A DNA stretch of 64,000 bases, from positions 124,001 through 188,000 of the forward strand of contig CAVPOU010000019.1 of the NCBI GenBank assembly GCA_963707125.1. Direction: 5' to 3'. Shown here in pieces: positions 1 to 9,252 of the stretch (the stretch's first letter is position 1; each line of letters begins with the position of its first letter). This stretch comes from CAVPDE01 sp963707125 (GTDB taxonomy: Bacteria > Desulfobacterota > DSM-4660 > Desulfatiglandales > HGW-15). The notes beneath the pieces are model-generated. The model did no database searches. It saw only the letters and a program-made list of their open reading frames with translations, and had not been told where the DNA came from. The translations under genes were made by a program, and so were the position numbers.

Positions 1-804
1 GGGTGCGGTATCCCTGACACAGACTCCGACCAAGACGGCACCCTGGACTGTGAAGATGGTTGCCCTCTGGATTTTTTCAAGATAGCCCCCGGTGTATGCG
101 GGTGCGGTGTCCTTGACACAGACTCCGACCAAGACGGCACCCCGAACTGCAACGATTTGTGCCCCAACGACCCTGCCAAGACTGCTCCCGGCATATGCGG
201 GTGCGGTGTGTCTGAGGACTGCAACGACCTGTGCCCCAACGACCCTGCCAAGACTGCCCCCGGTGTATGCGGATGCGGTGTCCCTGACACAGACTCCGAC
301 CAAGACGGCACCCCGGACTGCAACGATTTGTGCCCCAACGACCCTGCGAAGACTGCCCCCGGCATATGCGGATGCGGTGTCCCTGACACAGACTCCGACC
401 AAGACGGCACCCCGGACTGCAACGACCGGTGCCCCAACGACCCTGCCAAGACTGCCCCCGGTGTATGCGGGTGCGGTGTCCCTGACACAGACTCCGACCA
501 AGACGGCACCCTGGACTGCAACGACCGGTGCCCCAACGACCCTGCCAAGACTACCCCCGGTGTATGCGGGTGCGGTGTCCCTGACACAGACTCCGACCAA
601 GACGGCACCCCGGACTGCAACGACGGGTGCCCCAACGACCCTGCAAAGACTGCCCCCGGTGTATGCGGGTGCGGTGTCCGTGACAAGGATATCGATGGGG
701 ATGGTACAGCGGACTGCATCGACCCGACCCCCGGAGCCACTGGAAGGGTTCCCCCCGGTGTCTTTATCCTGCTTCTGGTACGAATAGGGGATTTCGGATG
801 TTAG
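1..804 (+). CDS. Thrombospondin type-3-like Cys/Asp repeat protein, 5' end outside window
   Basis: The frame is open from base 1, so the start lies upstream of the window. The visible 267 residues are almost wholly tandem units of 33 residues (99 bp), each with an Asp-rich stretch of the DTDSDQDGTPDC type followed by CPNDPAKTAPG and CGCG. One unit near 205-280 is shortened to 24 residues by a clean 9-codon deletion. The Asp/Asn pattern is that of calcium-binding thrombospondin type-3 repeats, and the regular cysteines suggest an extracellular disulfide-bonded protein. The last 25 residues are not repeat-like and end at a stop at 802-804. Other frames over this region are also open because of the repeats, but only this frame gives the recognisable motif. 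Its function is unknown; a surface or secreted role is inferred. Confidence 0.75.
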   Translation, partial: GCGIPDTDSDQDGTLDCEDGCPLDFFKIAPGVCGCGVLDTDSDQDGTPNCNDLCPNDPAKTAPGICGCGVSEDCNDLCPNDPAKTAPGVCGCGVPDTDSDQDGTPDCNDLCPNDPAKTAPGICGCGVPDTDSDQDGTPDCNDRCPNDPAKTAPGVCGCGVPDTDSDQDGTLDCNDRCPNDPAKTTPGVCGCGVPDTDSDQDGTPDCNDGCPNDPAKTAPGVCGCGVRDKDIDGDGTADCIDPTPGATGRVPPGVFILLLVRIGDFGC

Positions 805-816
805 TCAGATGAATAC

Positions 817-2049
817 TTATGACGCGATGCTTTCCAAATAGGCCAGGTCTTTTTCTTGGGTGTTCTTGGTGCCGACGGCCACGATCATTTTCTTTGCCTG
901 AGAATCCTTCTGGTAGTAGATCCTCCCGGAATAGGAGAAGGCCACCTCCAGAACGTTCATCTTGCCCCCTTTTCCGAAAACCTTTCGCCTGACGGGCACG
1001 GCGGACTCATCGTCATTAAGAGTTCGAATCACCTGTTCAGCTTTTAGCTGAAATTCATCCGTGAGGTCGATAAACCCTTCGAGTGCCCTGTCTGTAAAGG
1101 CCACGTTCTTGTAAAGGGCAGAAAGTCTTTTTCTGGTGGATTCAATTGTTTTTCTCTTCTTCCTCGGTTTCCCGGATGTCCGATCGATTTCCGTTCTAAG
1201 CTGGACGATTTGGTTCTCCAGTTCTTCTCTGAGCTGCTTCTGTTCGCCAAGTCCTGCCTCTTGCTTTTCGATCTCCTCTAGGAGCGCATCAACGTCAGTT
1301 GTCAAACCATCCTTGTCTCTTCTGAGAGCATCTATCCTCGCCAGGTATTCCGCCTCCTTTGCCTTGGCTGCCTTCGAACTTTCCTCCGCCTGGTCGAGTT
1401 GATCGGCAAGTCTCTGAACAAAACGCTTACGCTCTTTTTCCTCCTCTTCGGCCACCTTGATCCGCTTTCTTACAGACAGCCAGATCACCATCAGGGCTAC
1501 AAGAATGTAAAAGACCAGGATGCTGTTTGAAATCCAACTGTTTTGTCTGATCTGGGCCTTCACCGTCAGCATCAGACCGTCGCTCAGAATCTTAAAGTTC
1601 TCGGAGGCAACCTCCGTATATCGAAGCGAATCCCTAGGAAGTTCCGAGAAACTCTTCTCTTCCGAATCCACCTTGGTGGACTGAGTAGGATAAAGGATTC
1701 GGTCATCAACCGTCTTGACCACGATATTGATAACAAGCCCGAGGCGGAACCTGAGATCGCGCTTTAGATACTCACTGATGTTGCGATGAATCTCAACTTT
1801 TACCGAGTATCGACCCTCGTAAAGAGCAGCCAAATCCTGAATGATCACATCCTGGAGCGTGTTGAACTCTTTACTCTGCAGATATCGTTCCAAGACGTTC
1901 AGTGTCCCCAAGTAACAAATGGGAGACAGGAAAATGCACAAGAAGAGTATTTTATATGAGAAGTTCTTCAAAGCCGGAAAACCGCCTGAAATCCAGTATC
2001 TCTTGCTCCCCCTTCGCCTGCGCGGGTACAAGGTTCGCGGGAGTGACAA
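817..2049 (-). CDS. Membrane-anchored coiled-coil protein of unknown function
   Basis: The 410-residue protein has a basic N-terminus, a membrane segment at about 32-52, an extracytoplasmic region at about 55-170, a second membrane segment at about 174-193, a charged coiled coil at about 198-300 and a C-terminal domain of about 105 residues. The two-segment plus periplasmic-loop layout resembles sensor proteins, but no kinase, cyclase or HAMP motif is visible. The tail pattern (GRIYYQ, then KMIVAVGT, then a Lys/Asp-rich turn) recalls the beta-strand ending of RelE-fold proteins; this is only a resemblance. The listed start is TTG, and the first 25 or so residues read through a degenerate palindromic-repeat sequence, so the true start may lie further in. 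I do not recognise the family. Confidence 0.6.
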   Translation of the reverse strand: MSLPRTLYPRRRRGSKRYWISGGFPALKNFSYKILFLCIFLSPICYLGTLNVLERYLQSKEFNTLQDVIIQDLAALYEGRYSVKVEIHRNISEYLKRDLRFRLGLVINIVVKTVDDRILYPTQSTKVDSEEKSFSELPRDSLRYTEVASENFKILSDGLMLTVKAQIRQNSWISNSILVFYILVALMVIWLSVRKRIKVAEEEEKERKRFVQRLADQLDQAEESSKAAKAKEAEYLARIDALRRDKDGLTTDVDALLEEIEKQEAGLGEQKQLREELENQIVQLRTEIDRTSGKPRKKRKTIESTRKRLSALYKNVAFTDRALEGFIDLTDEFQLKAEQVIRTLNDDESAVPVRRKVFGKGGKMNVLEVAFSYSGRIYYQKDSQAKKMIVAVGTKNTQEKDLAYLESIAS

Positions 2050-2110
2050 CTATAAGGGCTTTTTACGAAGCCGTCAAATTAATACCAAATCAACGACCCC
2101 ACCGCAAGAG

Positions 2111-2307
2111 GCAGAGACTACAATCCTAAGGGAATTAAACTTGATGGCTCAAAAAGAGCTCTAAAAGATCGCTCAGGAGAATGAACACTTGAGGTCATTC
2201 CTCCTGAATGGTGGTTCGCGAGTGGAGCACTCGTGCTTCTCTGCGGGCTGCTGAGCATTTTGGTTTTAGGGCGGCGGCAAAAGAACCGGCGCTCCTATTT
2301 TGATTAG
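2111..2307 (+). pseudogene. Remnant of the C-terminus of a YgiM-type (SH3/anchor) protein
   Basis: Read on the plus strand, a Glu/Leu-rich coiled stretch (ETTILRELNLMAQKEL) is interrupted by a stop at 2162-2164 and continues as IAQENEHLRSFLL. A one-base shift at about 2205 then gives WWFASGALVLLCGLL followed by a short basic tail (RRQKNRRSYFD) and a stop at 2305-2307. Coiled coil, then a Trp-Phe, a glycine-rich membrane anchor and an Arg-rich end is the layout of the C-terminus of YgiM/TIGR04211 SH3-domain proteins. No SH3 domain is present upstream, where the opposite-strand gene lies. I read this as a decayed 3' fragment. The call rests on pattern only. Confidence 0.35.
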
Positions 2308-2377
2308 AATGCCGGCTTAGCTTTTTTCTTTACAGGAAAACCTTGGCAGGTTGCTTTATGTTCCCTTCTTTTTTGAG

Positions 2378-4997
2378 TTATTCCATAGCCGTGCTGATAA
2401 AACACCCCGATCCCCCACTAGGACTTTCCACGGCAATGGTAGCGTTCGGGGTTACCGCGCTGCCTGCAACCACAGCGCTGAAGTGGTAAACCTTGATTTC
2501 AATGGTGGACGGATTTCCATGATTATGATTCACACGGGATCCGGGCATCATCCATCCTTCGCCTTCGGGCGTAACATCTCCGGAGCCGTCGCAGGCCAGA
2601 ACCCACCTCTCGCCATCATAGTAGTAGACTGCAAGGTCGCTCACATCACCGTATTCTGGACAGGGGATGGTGACGGTCACCCCTCTAGGGAAAACGGCAG
2701 GCGGGAGAAGGTTTGCGGGGACACCTACGGCTTCTGCCTCAGTCAATGGAGGAACCTCCGCTATGGGCCCGAAGTATGGCTCGAGGCCTATTTCCTGCAG
2801 CAGGCTGCTGTCGTAGGTGATCGATGCCCCCTTCAAGGGCCCGACATCAACACGCACCGTTTTCTTTAAAGTCAGCGTGTTGATGTTCACTGTACTCGCC
2901 GGCATTTCATTTTCTTCTGCATTATCTTGTTCTTGCCCTTGGATCCTAAAAGTGAAAGGGATCGGATCCATGGCTTTGTTGCTCCTGTCTTTGACGCTCA
3001 CCGTCACTTTCACTTCTGATTCATAGGGGTAGAAGTTCGGTATATTCGTTTCATTGCTCCTGTAGTACACAACCCACAGACTATACGCCACGTCCCCATC
3101 CCCATCCAGTTGAACCGCCTGCACTATCTTGGCACCTTTAGCATTCTGGTCATTCAGCTTTCGGGGATATAAGTAGGTCCCATCGCTGATATCGAAGGTG
3201 ACCGCATAGGGGTCGGTCAGATCAATACCTTCAACAGATTCAATACGGGCGGCAAACGCCACGTTATTCGGAATTCGTGTTCCATCCGGCAGGATTCCCG
3301 CTTTGTTGAGCGGAATCACCTCTACCACTCCGATACGATCTGCTGGTCCTGGGAGAGAGTTGGGGTCCTTTGCAGAGGTGCCGTAAATGTATTCCTCATA
3401 ATTAGTCCACCCGTCATTGTCGAGGTCCAGATCCCTGTCGAGGGAACTGACAGGGTTCAACCCGTTGACCGCTTCGTAGGCATCTGAAACGCCATCCCCG
3501 TCTGAATCTTTGTTTACCGGGCTGAGCGCCCACCGATTAGAACCCCACGCGGCATTGCTCCTTGCATACCTGTACTCTGCTCCGTCAGACAATCCATCCC
3601 CATCGGTGTCGGCAGATCCATTCTTCACTGTGTAACTTCCAAACCACCGCTTTTCCCAATCATCCGCCATGCCGTCATTATCATTGTCATTGACGCGGAT
3701 CGTGCTGGGAATGACGGTCTTGCCAAGCGAATTGGTGATGTCCCTGCCGATTTGCATGCTGTATATGGTATTGATCTGGAGCGTAGCGGGGTTTAGAGGT
3801 AGTTTGAAAATCTTGCCGAAGCCGCTGAGGTCCACCCCGTTTCCGGAAACCAGCAATCCGTTATCAAAGCTGTAGTTCCCTGCCAGAGTGGCGTTCTGCA
3901 TGTTGCTTTCGCTGTAGGTGACCGTTATTGAACTCTCGGTGTGGTTGATGACGGGAAACCCTTCAATACTAGGATTGGGAGTGCCGACAACAAATGTGTT
4001 GCCGGTGTGGCTTCCCACAGGATTCCCTGCAGCGTCAAATGCTGTGACTGTCAAGACAGCTGTCCCATCGGTCACGGCGGGTATGGTTAGACTGTAAGTC
4101 CACCGCGTATTGCTTACCTGCGTCATCTCAGCGCCAGAAACATCGTTGTCGATACCGGCAAAGTCTATGCTGATCGTCGGTGTGCCAAGAATCGGGTTCG
4201 AATCCGTGAAATTAGCCGTAAGAGTGATTGCCTGACCAGATATGTATGGGCCGGGATTGCTATAAGATATAGCAACCGTCGGTGGCACTCTGTCGAGGAT
4301 AACATTTGTTTTCGAGGCAACGGAGGATATCTCCCCTTGGGCGTCCTTGACCCACCCGTAGATCGTGTGGCTTCCTTCTTGGTCATTCAAGACAAAATCG
4401 CTCACGGTAAAGATGGGATTTTGTCGTGCGCCACCGGGGATAGAGAGGAAGGTCCCACCGCCAGGGTCACTCCTGCCGTCTAGGATCAGATACTGACTAA
4501 CCATCGTGTCATCGCTTGCGACCACCCTGATACGACTTTCCATACGGATCATTTATGTAGACCGCAGTGCTTCCGCTCTCTCCGTTAACCTCGAGTGAAG
4601 AGAGGAGAGGAGGCAGGTTGCTGGGAGTGGTTCCTGTTGAGACTTCATTCGAGTACCCGCTTTCAAGCCCCGAGCCGTTATAGGCGGTAAGAGCAAAATA
4701 ATAAACATAGCCGTCCACCAGCCCGGTCAGGGTGTATTCAGGACTGGAACGATTGAAATTCGGAGTGCTAAGCGGAACATTGATGGACTGCCGATAGGGG
4801 GGGCCGGAATCCGTGTCGTAATAGATTCTATACCCGGCCAGGTCTGACTCCGCATTCGGATCCCACCCGAGGGTAACATTGAACGCCCAGGCTCCACTTG
4901 AAAGCAATCCAAACACGGAAATAATGGTTATGAAAAAACAAAGAGCGACAGCACCACGCTGCCGCTCGATTCTTCTTCCTCTATCGTGCATAAACAC
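2378..4997 (-). pseudogene. Secreted fibronectin-III / Ca-binding-repeat protein, broken by a frameshift
   Basis: Two overlapping minus-strand frames form one gene of about 870 codons. The 5' part (4509-4997) has a signal peptide (about residues 15-40, ending AWA) and a fibronectin type III domain. The 3' part (2378 to about 4545) continues with an Ig-like region, then Asp-rich calcium-binding repeats (NDNDNDGMADDW, DTDGDGLSDG, DSDGDGVSDAYE, DLDNDGWTNYEE), and ends GCFISTAME. The frames switch at about 4535-4548, so the first frame ends soon after YINDPYG while the second resumes ESRIRVVASDD. The total length is one base off a multiple of three, as a single indel predicts. The C-terminus stops just inside a Gly-rich CFI(A/S)TA box, which in many deltaproteobacterial surface proteins is followed by further sequence. 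Its position downstream of the type II secretion genes makes it a candidate substrate (inference). Confidence 0.65.
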
Positions 4998-5456
4998 CTC
5001 TCTTGTGGCGGGCTCGAGATCTGTCGAGAAAAACGCCTGCCCTGAAAACGAACTCGGATTCTAATCATTCGCAGAACTTGATACGGATAGAAGGGGCAAG
5101 AATCTGGGAGTCTTCCAATATGAAAAGAGAGTTCATGGCCTCCCCAACGTAGGCAATAATTCAGCAACAAAGCAGCTATTGGGGTTTCTATCAATTGGGC
5201 TTTGGGAGGGTTTTAGAACGAAAAAAGACTTAGGTTGGAAGTCAGCTTGTAGGCCTGTAGTCTTAGGCCAACAGCCTCAGGTTGGAAGTTCAAGCCATTT
5301 ATAAGGGTGCCATTGGTACTCTGAAGATTTGTTAAGATATAGTATAGTCTATCCTTGGGCTTTGGATTGGGAAAAAGATCTCTTTTGTGTAATCCCATGT
5401 AAACACTCTTAAATGTTACCAACAGGTCTCGCCTGAAAGGGTTAAGAGGGTGGGGT
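4998..5456. other. Intergenic region without a supported gene
   Basis: These 459 bp separate gspM from the frameshifted secreted protein. They contain degenerate short-word repeats (around 5222-5290, variants of CTTAGGTTGGAAGT and AGGCCTGTAG) of the kind scattered through this genome. I see no convincing coding frame, promoter or terminator. Confidence 0.5.
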
Positions 5457-5981
5457 CTAGACAGGGTTGTAGGTGTTGACCTGCAAGGTCACCTTGAGAA
5501 GACTGGTCTTTTCCTTGGAGGCTCTCAAGAGCTTGATGCGTTTGACGTGAAGGAGTTTTCCCGAGTATTCCATCCTGTAGAGGAAGTGCACCAGTTGTTC
5601 CATGTTGATACCGTCCAGGCTGATCTCGATCCCTTCAGGTTTCAGTTTCCCTTCCCCTTCAGGAAAAGTGACCGGCTTGATGTACTGGATCCGCTGGTCA
5701 ATGCCGATCTCCCGGGTCACGGCCTCGAGATAGGAAAGGAGGGTGAAACCGCCGCGACCCTTGATCGCCTCCTGCACGTCGCTCCGGTCTCTCTGAAAGC
5801 TTTGCCATTTTCCCTTGATCTCCGAGATCCTCACCAGGTCCTGCTTTCTCTTGGCGATATTCTTGGCAAGAAGCTCCTGCTTGGAAAGGGCCGGGGATAT
5901 CACCACCAGGTATAAAAGAAGGGCAACGAGAAACAGTCCTCCAAAAAAGACGTAGCTCATCTGCTTTCTGTCCAGCTTCAT
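5457..5981 (-). CDS. gspM: Type II secretion inner-membrane protein GspM (PilO-like)
   Basis: The 174-residue protein has a short cytoplasmic start (MKLDRKQ), one membrane segment at about 10-30 and a periplasmic ferredoxin-like domain, the layout of GspM/PilO. It would pair with GspL in the inner-membrane platform that links the GspE ATPase to the pseudopilus. Its ATG overlaps the gspL stop codon (TGATG), so the two are translationally coupled. It is the last gene of the gsp series, and no strong terminator is visible after it. The identification depends mainly on gene order and topology, since GspM sequences diverge widely. Confidence 0.8.
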   Translation of the reverse strand: MKLDRKQMSYVFFGGLFLVALLLYLVVISPALSKQELLAKNIAKRKQDLVRISEIKGKWQSFQRDRSDVQEAIKGRGGFTLLSYLEAVTREIGIDQRIQYIKPVTFPEGEGKLKPEGIEISLDGINMEQLVHFLYRMEYSGKLLHVKRIKLLRASKEKTSLLKVTLQVNTYNPV

Positions 5982-7417
5982 CAGTTCCTCTCCAGGGCAA
6001 AATTAAAGGTGACCGCGTTGTCCTTTTTGTCCATTCTTGCGCCCACGAGCTTGATGTTTTTGAACTGGCCGGCCTTGGTGAGCCGGCCGGTCAGCCTGTC
6101 CACCGCCTCGAAAGAAGCGGTCCGGCCGTCAATGCGGATATCCTTCCCCTCCACAGAGGCGTTTTCTATCTGCACGTCCGGGTCCTCTGAGATGATTCTG
6201 GAAAGGGACAGGAGAACTTCCAAGATCTTCTCCCTTCCTGCCGCCTCCTCAAGACCCTGGTACTGGCTCATTTCCTCTGTGAACTTCTGCTCCAGCTGGG
6301 CCACTTCCTGGCCCCTAACGATTTTTTGGGCGGCATCAGGAAAAGCCTCGGCAAAAACCTGCCGGATCTGGGACTGCAGCTGGTTGTACTGCCTCTCTAG
6401 GTAGTACGCTTTCTGATAGACGTTCACCGTGAGAAGCACCGCAAGAAGGAGCAGCCCCGCGCCCATGAAAAGGAACATCTTCCTGAGATTGAAATAGGTC
6501 TTGGGGATAAACTCCTCCCGCCTCAGGTCCAGGGATTTCTCTGGCGGATAAATCGCGCCGATCGCAAGACCCAGCGGCACTCCCAGTTTTGGCTGCAGCA
6601 GCGAGATGCTCTGATCAAGCCTGTCTTTCATCTCGTCAAAAGGCCGCCACAGCATGGTCTTGATCCCGGTACTGGATTCAAGCGCCTGCGCTTTTTCTCC
6701 GGCGCCTGAAGACCCATTACCTACAAGGTAGATTTCTCCCACAGAGAGACCGGGCCTTTTCATCCTATAGAACCGGAAGGTGCCCGCAACCTGGTCTACG
6801 CTGTCCGGCAGGATGCGAATAAAATCGAGTCTCTTCTGAAGGATGATCTGGACCACCAGGCTCTCGCCGTCCTGGTTTACGATCGCGATCGGGTGTTCGG
6901 ACTCGCTGCCGTGTTTGTAGAGATAGAGGGAAAAGAGGGCGATGTCGTCCAGGGTGACCGCGTCCGGCTCGATTCCCGCACCGGCAAGAAGGGCAAGGTG
7001 CTCTGCAAGGTGTTTCTTTTCGACCCCGAAGGTCAGGATACCCCCGTCCGCCCCGGGGTGGAGAAAGTCAACCAGCACTTCCTCCACAGGGCAGGGGAGA
7101 TAGGCTTCCATCTGATACTTGATGATCTTTTCTATCTTCTTGGGTTGAGAAAGGGGCAGGGAGATCTCCCGGATAAAGGCCTTGGAGCTCGGTATAGAGG
7201 TGACGATCATCTCCCTTTTGAAACCCTCTTCCTGAAAAAGCTTCTTGATCTCCTCCTGAATGCGCTCAGGATCAGCCACCTCTCTGAACACGGCTTTGTC
7301 GATTTCCGGGCCCTTTAGACCGACATAAAGCTGAACAGCCCCGATGAAGCCGTCCTTCACCTGCAAGCCGACCACATACTTGGGTTTCAAAAAATCTTTG
7401 AGCGGGTTCATCATCAT
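5981..7417 (-). CDS. gspL: Type II secretion protein GspL (PilM-PilN-like fusion)
   Basis: The protein has 478 residues from the chosen start, the first of three consecutive ATG codons, which overlaps the gspK stop. An open frame continues 44 codons upstream but lies inside gspK and is not needed. An actin-like PilM-type cytoplasmic domain covers about residues 1-310 (starting near YVVGLQVKDG, with SLPLSQPKKIEKIIKYQMEAYLP as in PilM). It is followed by a membrane segment at about 330-352, a coiled coil and a periplasmic ferredoxin-like domain as in PilN. GspL recruits the GspE ATPase to the membrane and binds GspM. The neighbours gspK and gspM overlap it on both sides, supporting a single operon. 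Confidence 0.85.
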   Translation of the reverse strand: MMMNPLKDFLKPKYVVGLQVKDGFIGAVQLYVGLKGPEIDKAVFREVADPERIQEEIKKLFQEEGFKREMIVTSIPSSKAFIREISLPLSQPKKIEKIIKYQMEAYLPCPVEEVLVDFLHPGADGGILTFGVEKKHLAEHLALLAGAGIEPDAVTLDDIALFSLYLYKHGSESEHPIAIVNQDGESLVVQIILQKRLDFIRILPDSVDQVAGTFRFYRMKRPGLSVGEIYLVGNGSSGAGEKAQALESSTGIKTMLWRPFDEMKDRLDQSISLLQPKLGVPLGLAIGAIYPPEKSLDLRREEFIPKTYFNLRKMFLFMGAGLLLLAVLLTVNVYQKAYYLERQYNQLQSQIRQVFAEAFPDAAQKIVRGQEVAQLEQKFTEEMSQYQGLEEAAGREKILEVLLSLSRIISEDPDVQIENASVEGKDIRIDGRTASFEAVDRLTGRLTKAGQFKNIKLVGARMDKKDNAVTFNFALERN

Positions 7418-8556
7418 TAGAGTACTTGCCAGTAAATCAGTTTTGTCTTGTTTCCCTCTCTCTCGGCAATGGTCCTGATGCTTGCGACAGCCCCATTGCA
7501 GTTGACATGGGCGTCGATAGAGAAGGTCGAACTCTTCACCGTGATCCACTCTCCGATCTCGGCAAGGACCTCGCCATCCATGCCCGGAACTTTTCTCAAG
7601 TCGTCTATGCTCTCAAAATTCTCTCCTTTTCGGTATTCCACAATCGCCTCTGCCAGAGCACTGTCCATGTTTTCGCCGAGGCTCTCGAGAACTTCCTTGG
7701 GAGCCGTGTTGATGTTGATCTTTCCGTCGGAGTAAATGGTCAGGTAATCCATGAGCCTTTTACTCTTCTTCTCTCCAAAAAGCTCGAGGTCCCTCATGCC
7801 TCGGACCAGAAAGATCTGGCCGACCGTGAGGAACGCTCCATTGGCGCACTCGTAGGGTTCTTCTAGATTCTGGTAGAAGTATCCTTCCGCCCCATCCTGC
7901 CTCTCGATGTCATCCGCATCCAGCCAGTCCAGCACAGGGTTGAGCCGCTCTTCATTCACGCCCATGGCGCTGAAGAGCCTTCGCATTTGCGCTTCTCTCT
8001 TTTCGTCGATTTCGCCCTGGCTGTTCCTGAGGAGATTGATGTTGATCTTGCTGTTCTCATCCACCATGCCGCCGGAGAAAGAAACGCCCTCCTCGCCTTT
8101 GCCTTCGGCCAGGGGAATGGACCCGAACTGGCGCCACGCCTCGTTGAAGGTATCGATTTCAAAATCTTCATCCCTTGCCAGGAGCTCCAGAGCGATGTTG
8201 ATCCCGGAGCGGGCGAGCTGATAAGCCCTGGTGCTGTCTTTCGTGTAGCCTGCCAGGGTCACTTCCACACCGGACTCGCTCGAAAAGCCAAGGGTCAACC
8301 CCGCAAGGGTAATGATAATGAGCAGCGTGAGCACCAGGGCAGTGCCGCGGCTGTCTCTCAGTTGCTTCCCCCAAGCCGTTGAATTCTTAAGGCCTCGGAA
8401 TTCATCAAGAAATCTTTTTGCCCTCCTTTTTTCACCCTCCCCTTTGTCCCCTCCCATCAAGGGAGGGGCACCTATCCAAGTGCCCGGAGTCTCCCTCCCT
8501 ATTGACGGGGGAGGGCGGGGGTGGGGGTGAGAAGAGCTTCTCAAAATCTCTGCCAT
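7417..8556 (-). CDS. gspK: Type II secretion minor pseudopilin GspK, with repeat-derived N-terminal extension
   Basis: The 379-residue product has the GspK layout: a prepilin-like hydrophobic segment (SRG, then TALVLTLLIIITLAGL) and a large globular region with a helix-hairpin motif (KININTAPKEVLESLG). GspK caps the pseudopilus tip with GspI and GspJ. The predicted peptidase site lies only at about residue 71, because the preceding roughly 65 residues are unusual and Pro/Gly-rich. The DNA encoding about residues 10-45 (8430-8530) is a copy of the GC-rich palindromic repeat found between genes elsewhere in this window. The ATG at 8556 has an AGAGGG a few bases upstream and lies 9 bp after the gspJ stop. 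No ATG, GTG or TTG occurs in frame between the repeat and the hydrophobic segment, so the repeat is probably translated. Confidence 0.85.
   Translation of the reverse strand: MAEILRSSSHPHPRPPPSIGRETPGTWIGAPPLMGGDKGEGEKRRAKRFLDEFRGLKNSTAWGKQLRDSRGTALVLTLLIIITLAGLTLGFSSESGVEVTLAGYTKDSTRAYQLARSGINIALELLARDEDFEIDTFNEAWRQFGSIPLAEGKGEEGVSFSGGMVDENSKININLLRNSQGEIDEKREAQMRRLFSAMGVNEERLNPVLDWLDADDIERQDGAEGYFYQNLEEPYECANGAFLTVGQIFLVRGMRDLELFGEKKSKRLMDYLTIYSDGKININTAPKEVLESLGENMDSALAEAIVEYRKGENFESIDDLRKVPGMDGEVLAEIGEWITVKSSTFSIDAHVNCNGAVASIRTIAEREGNKTKLIYWQVL
8430..8532. repeat. GC-rich palindromic repeat inside the gspK 5' end
   Basis: The arms are of the CCCCTCCCATCAAGGGAGGGG kind on one side and CCTATTGACGGGGGAGGG followed by a GTGGGGGTG tail on the other. 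The same arrangement occurs at 48251-48352, and related copies lie at about 50931, 53881 and 40088. Here the element keeps the gspK frame open. Confidence 0.7.
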
Positions 8557-8565
8557 GACAACCCT

Positions 8566-9252
8566 CTAACTCTCCTTTTTCCTTTCCGCCAGTTCCGGGT
8601 GGATGGTGGTGCTGAAAACATGTTCGCGATTGAGTTCATCCCTGAGGACCAGCCGAACCTTGATGAGTGCCGGAAGCCCGGACCCCGGTATGCCCTCCAG
8701 AGTGTTCCACTTGTCCGATTCCTCGCCCCGGGAATCCTGATAGGTGAGGTTGAACTCCATCAAGTTTCTCGCCATCTCCTGGAGCAATCCGCCCTTGGTG
8801 AAATCCTCATCCACGCTGGAATCGTCCCTCCTCAAAAGAACAAGGACCTTTCCTTCAGGATCTTCATCGACCAGGTAGCCGATTTCACACAGATCGCTTG
8901 CCGGACCTTTTTCAGTCAGGGACAGATGGGTCACGGTAGTGAAGTCAATGCGATCCGCCCGCCTTCCATCGATCTCGCGGTCTTCGCCGATCAGGCCCAG
9001 TTTGATCTTCTCCGAAGGAACGCTCACCTGGATCAAAGCCGACTGGAGATCCTTGGTCATCCGGTCCAGCACGATCCTGGCCATCTGGTGAACCTCTCCG
9101 TTCTGCCGGGCAATCTGGATGGCCTCCACATTCGTGGTGTAGGCGCTGTAGACAGCCGCCATGATGATGACCAGGATCGCCATGGAGACCAGCACTTCCA
9201 GAAGGGTGAACCCCTTCATATCTTTTGCCGGTACAGATACGTTTCGAGCCAT
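8566..9252 (-). CDS. gspJ: Type II secretion minor pseudopilin GspJ
   Basis: The 228-residue protein has a class III prepilin leader (cleavage in MKG, then FTLLEVLVSMAILV) and the pseudopilin fold expected of GspJ, including an Asp/Arg-rich helix (ARIVLDRMTKDLQSAL). It forms the pseudopilus tip complex with GspI and GspK. I keep the upstream ATG at 9252, which gives a 14-residue leader. The internal ATG at 9219 overlaps the gspI stop (ATGA) but would leave a very short leader. The gene overlaps gspI by 37 bp. Confidence 0.85.
   Translation of the reverse strand: MARNVSVPAKDMKGFTLLEVLVSMAILVIIMAAVYSAYTTNVEAIQIARQNGEVHQMARIVLDRMTKDLQSALIQVSVPSEKIKLGLIGEDREIDGRRADRIDFTTVTHLSLTEKGPASDLCEIGYLVDEDPEGKVLVLLRRDDSSVDEDFTKGGLLQEMARNLMEFNLTYQDSRGEESDKWNTLEGIPGSGLPALIKVRLVLRDELNREHVFSTTIHPELAERKKES

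Noticed and set aside
92..787. Second open frame over the 99-bp repeats
   Set aside because: The tandem repeat keeps several frames open. Only frame 1 gives the Asp/Cys calcium-binding pattern; this one is a Thr/Pro/Leu shadow.
5213..5422. Minus-strand frame of 69 codons containing an FHA-like STNGTLING word
   Set aside because: The word resembles the FHA signature, but the flanking sequence is degenerate repeat and no other FHA strand or conserved Arg/Ser/His is present.
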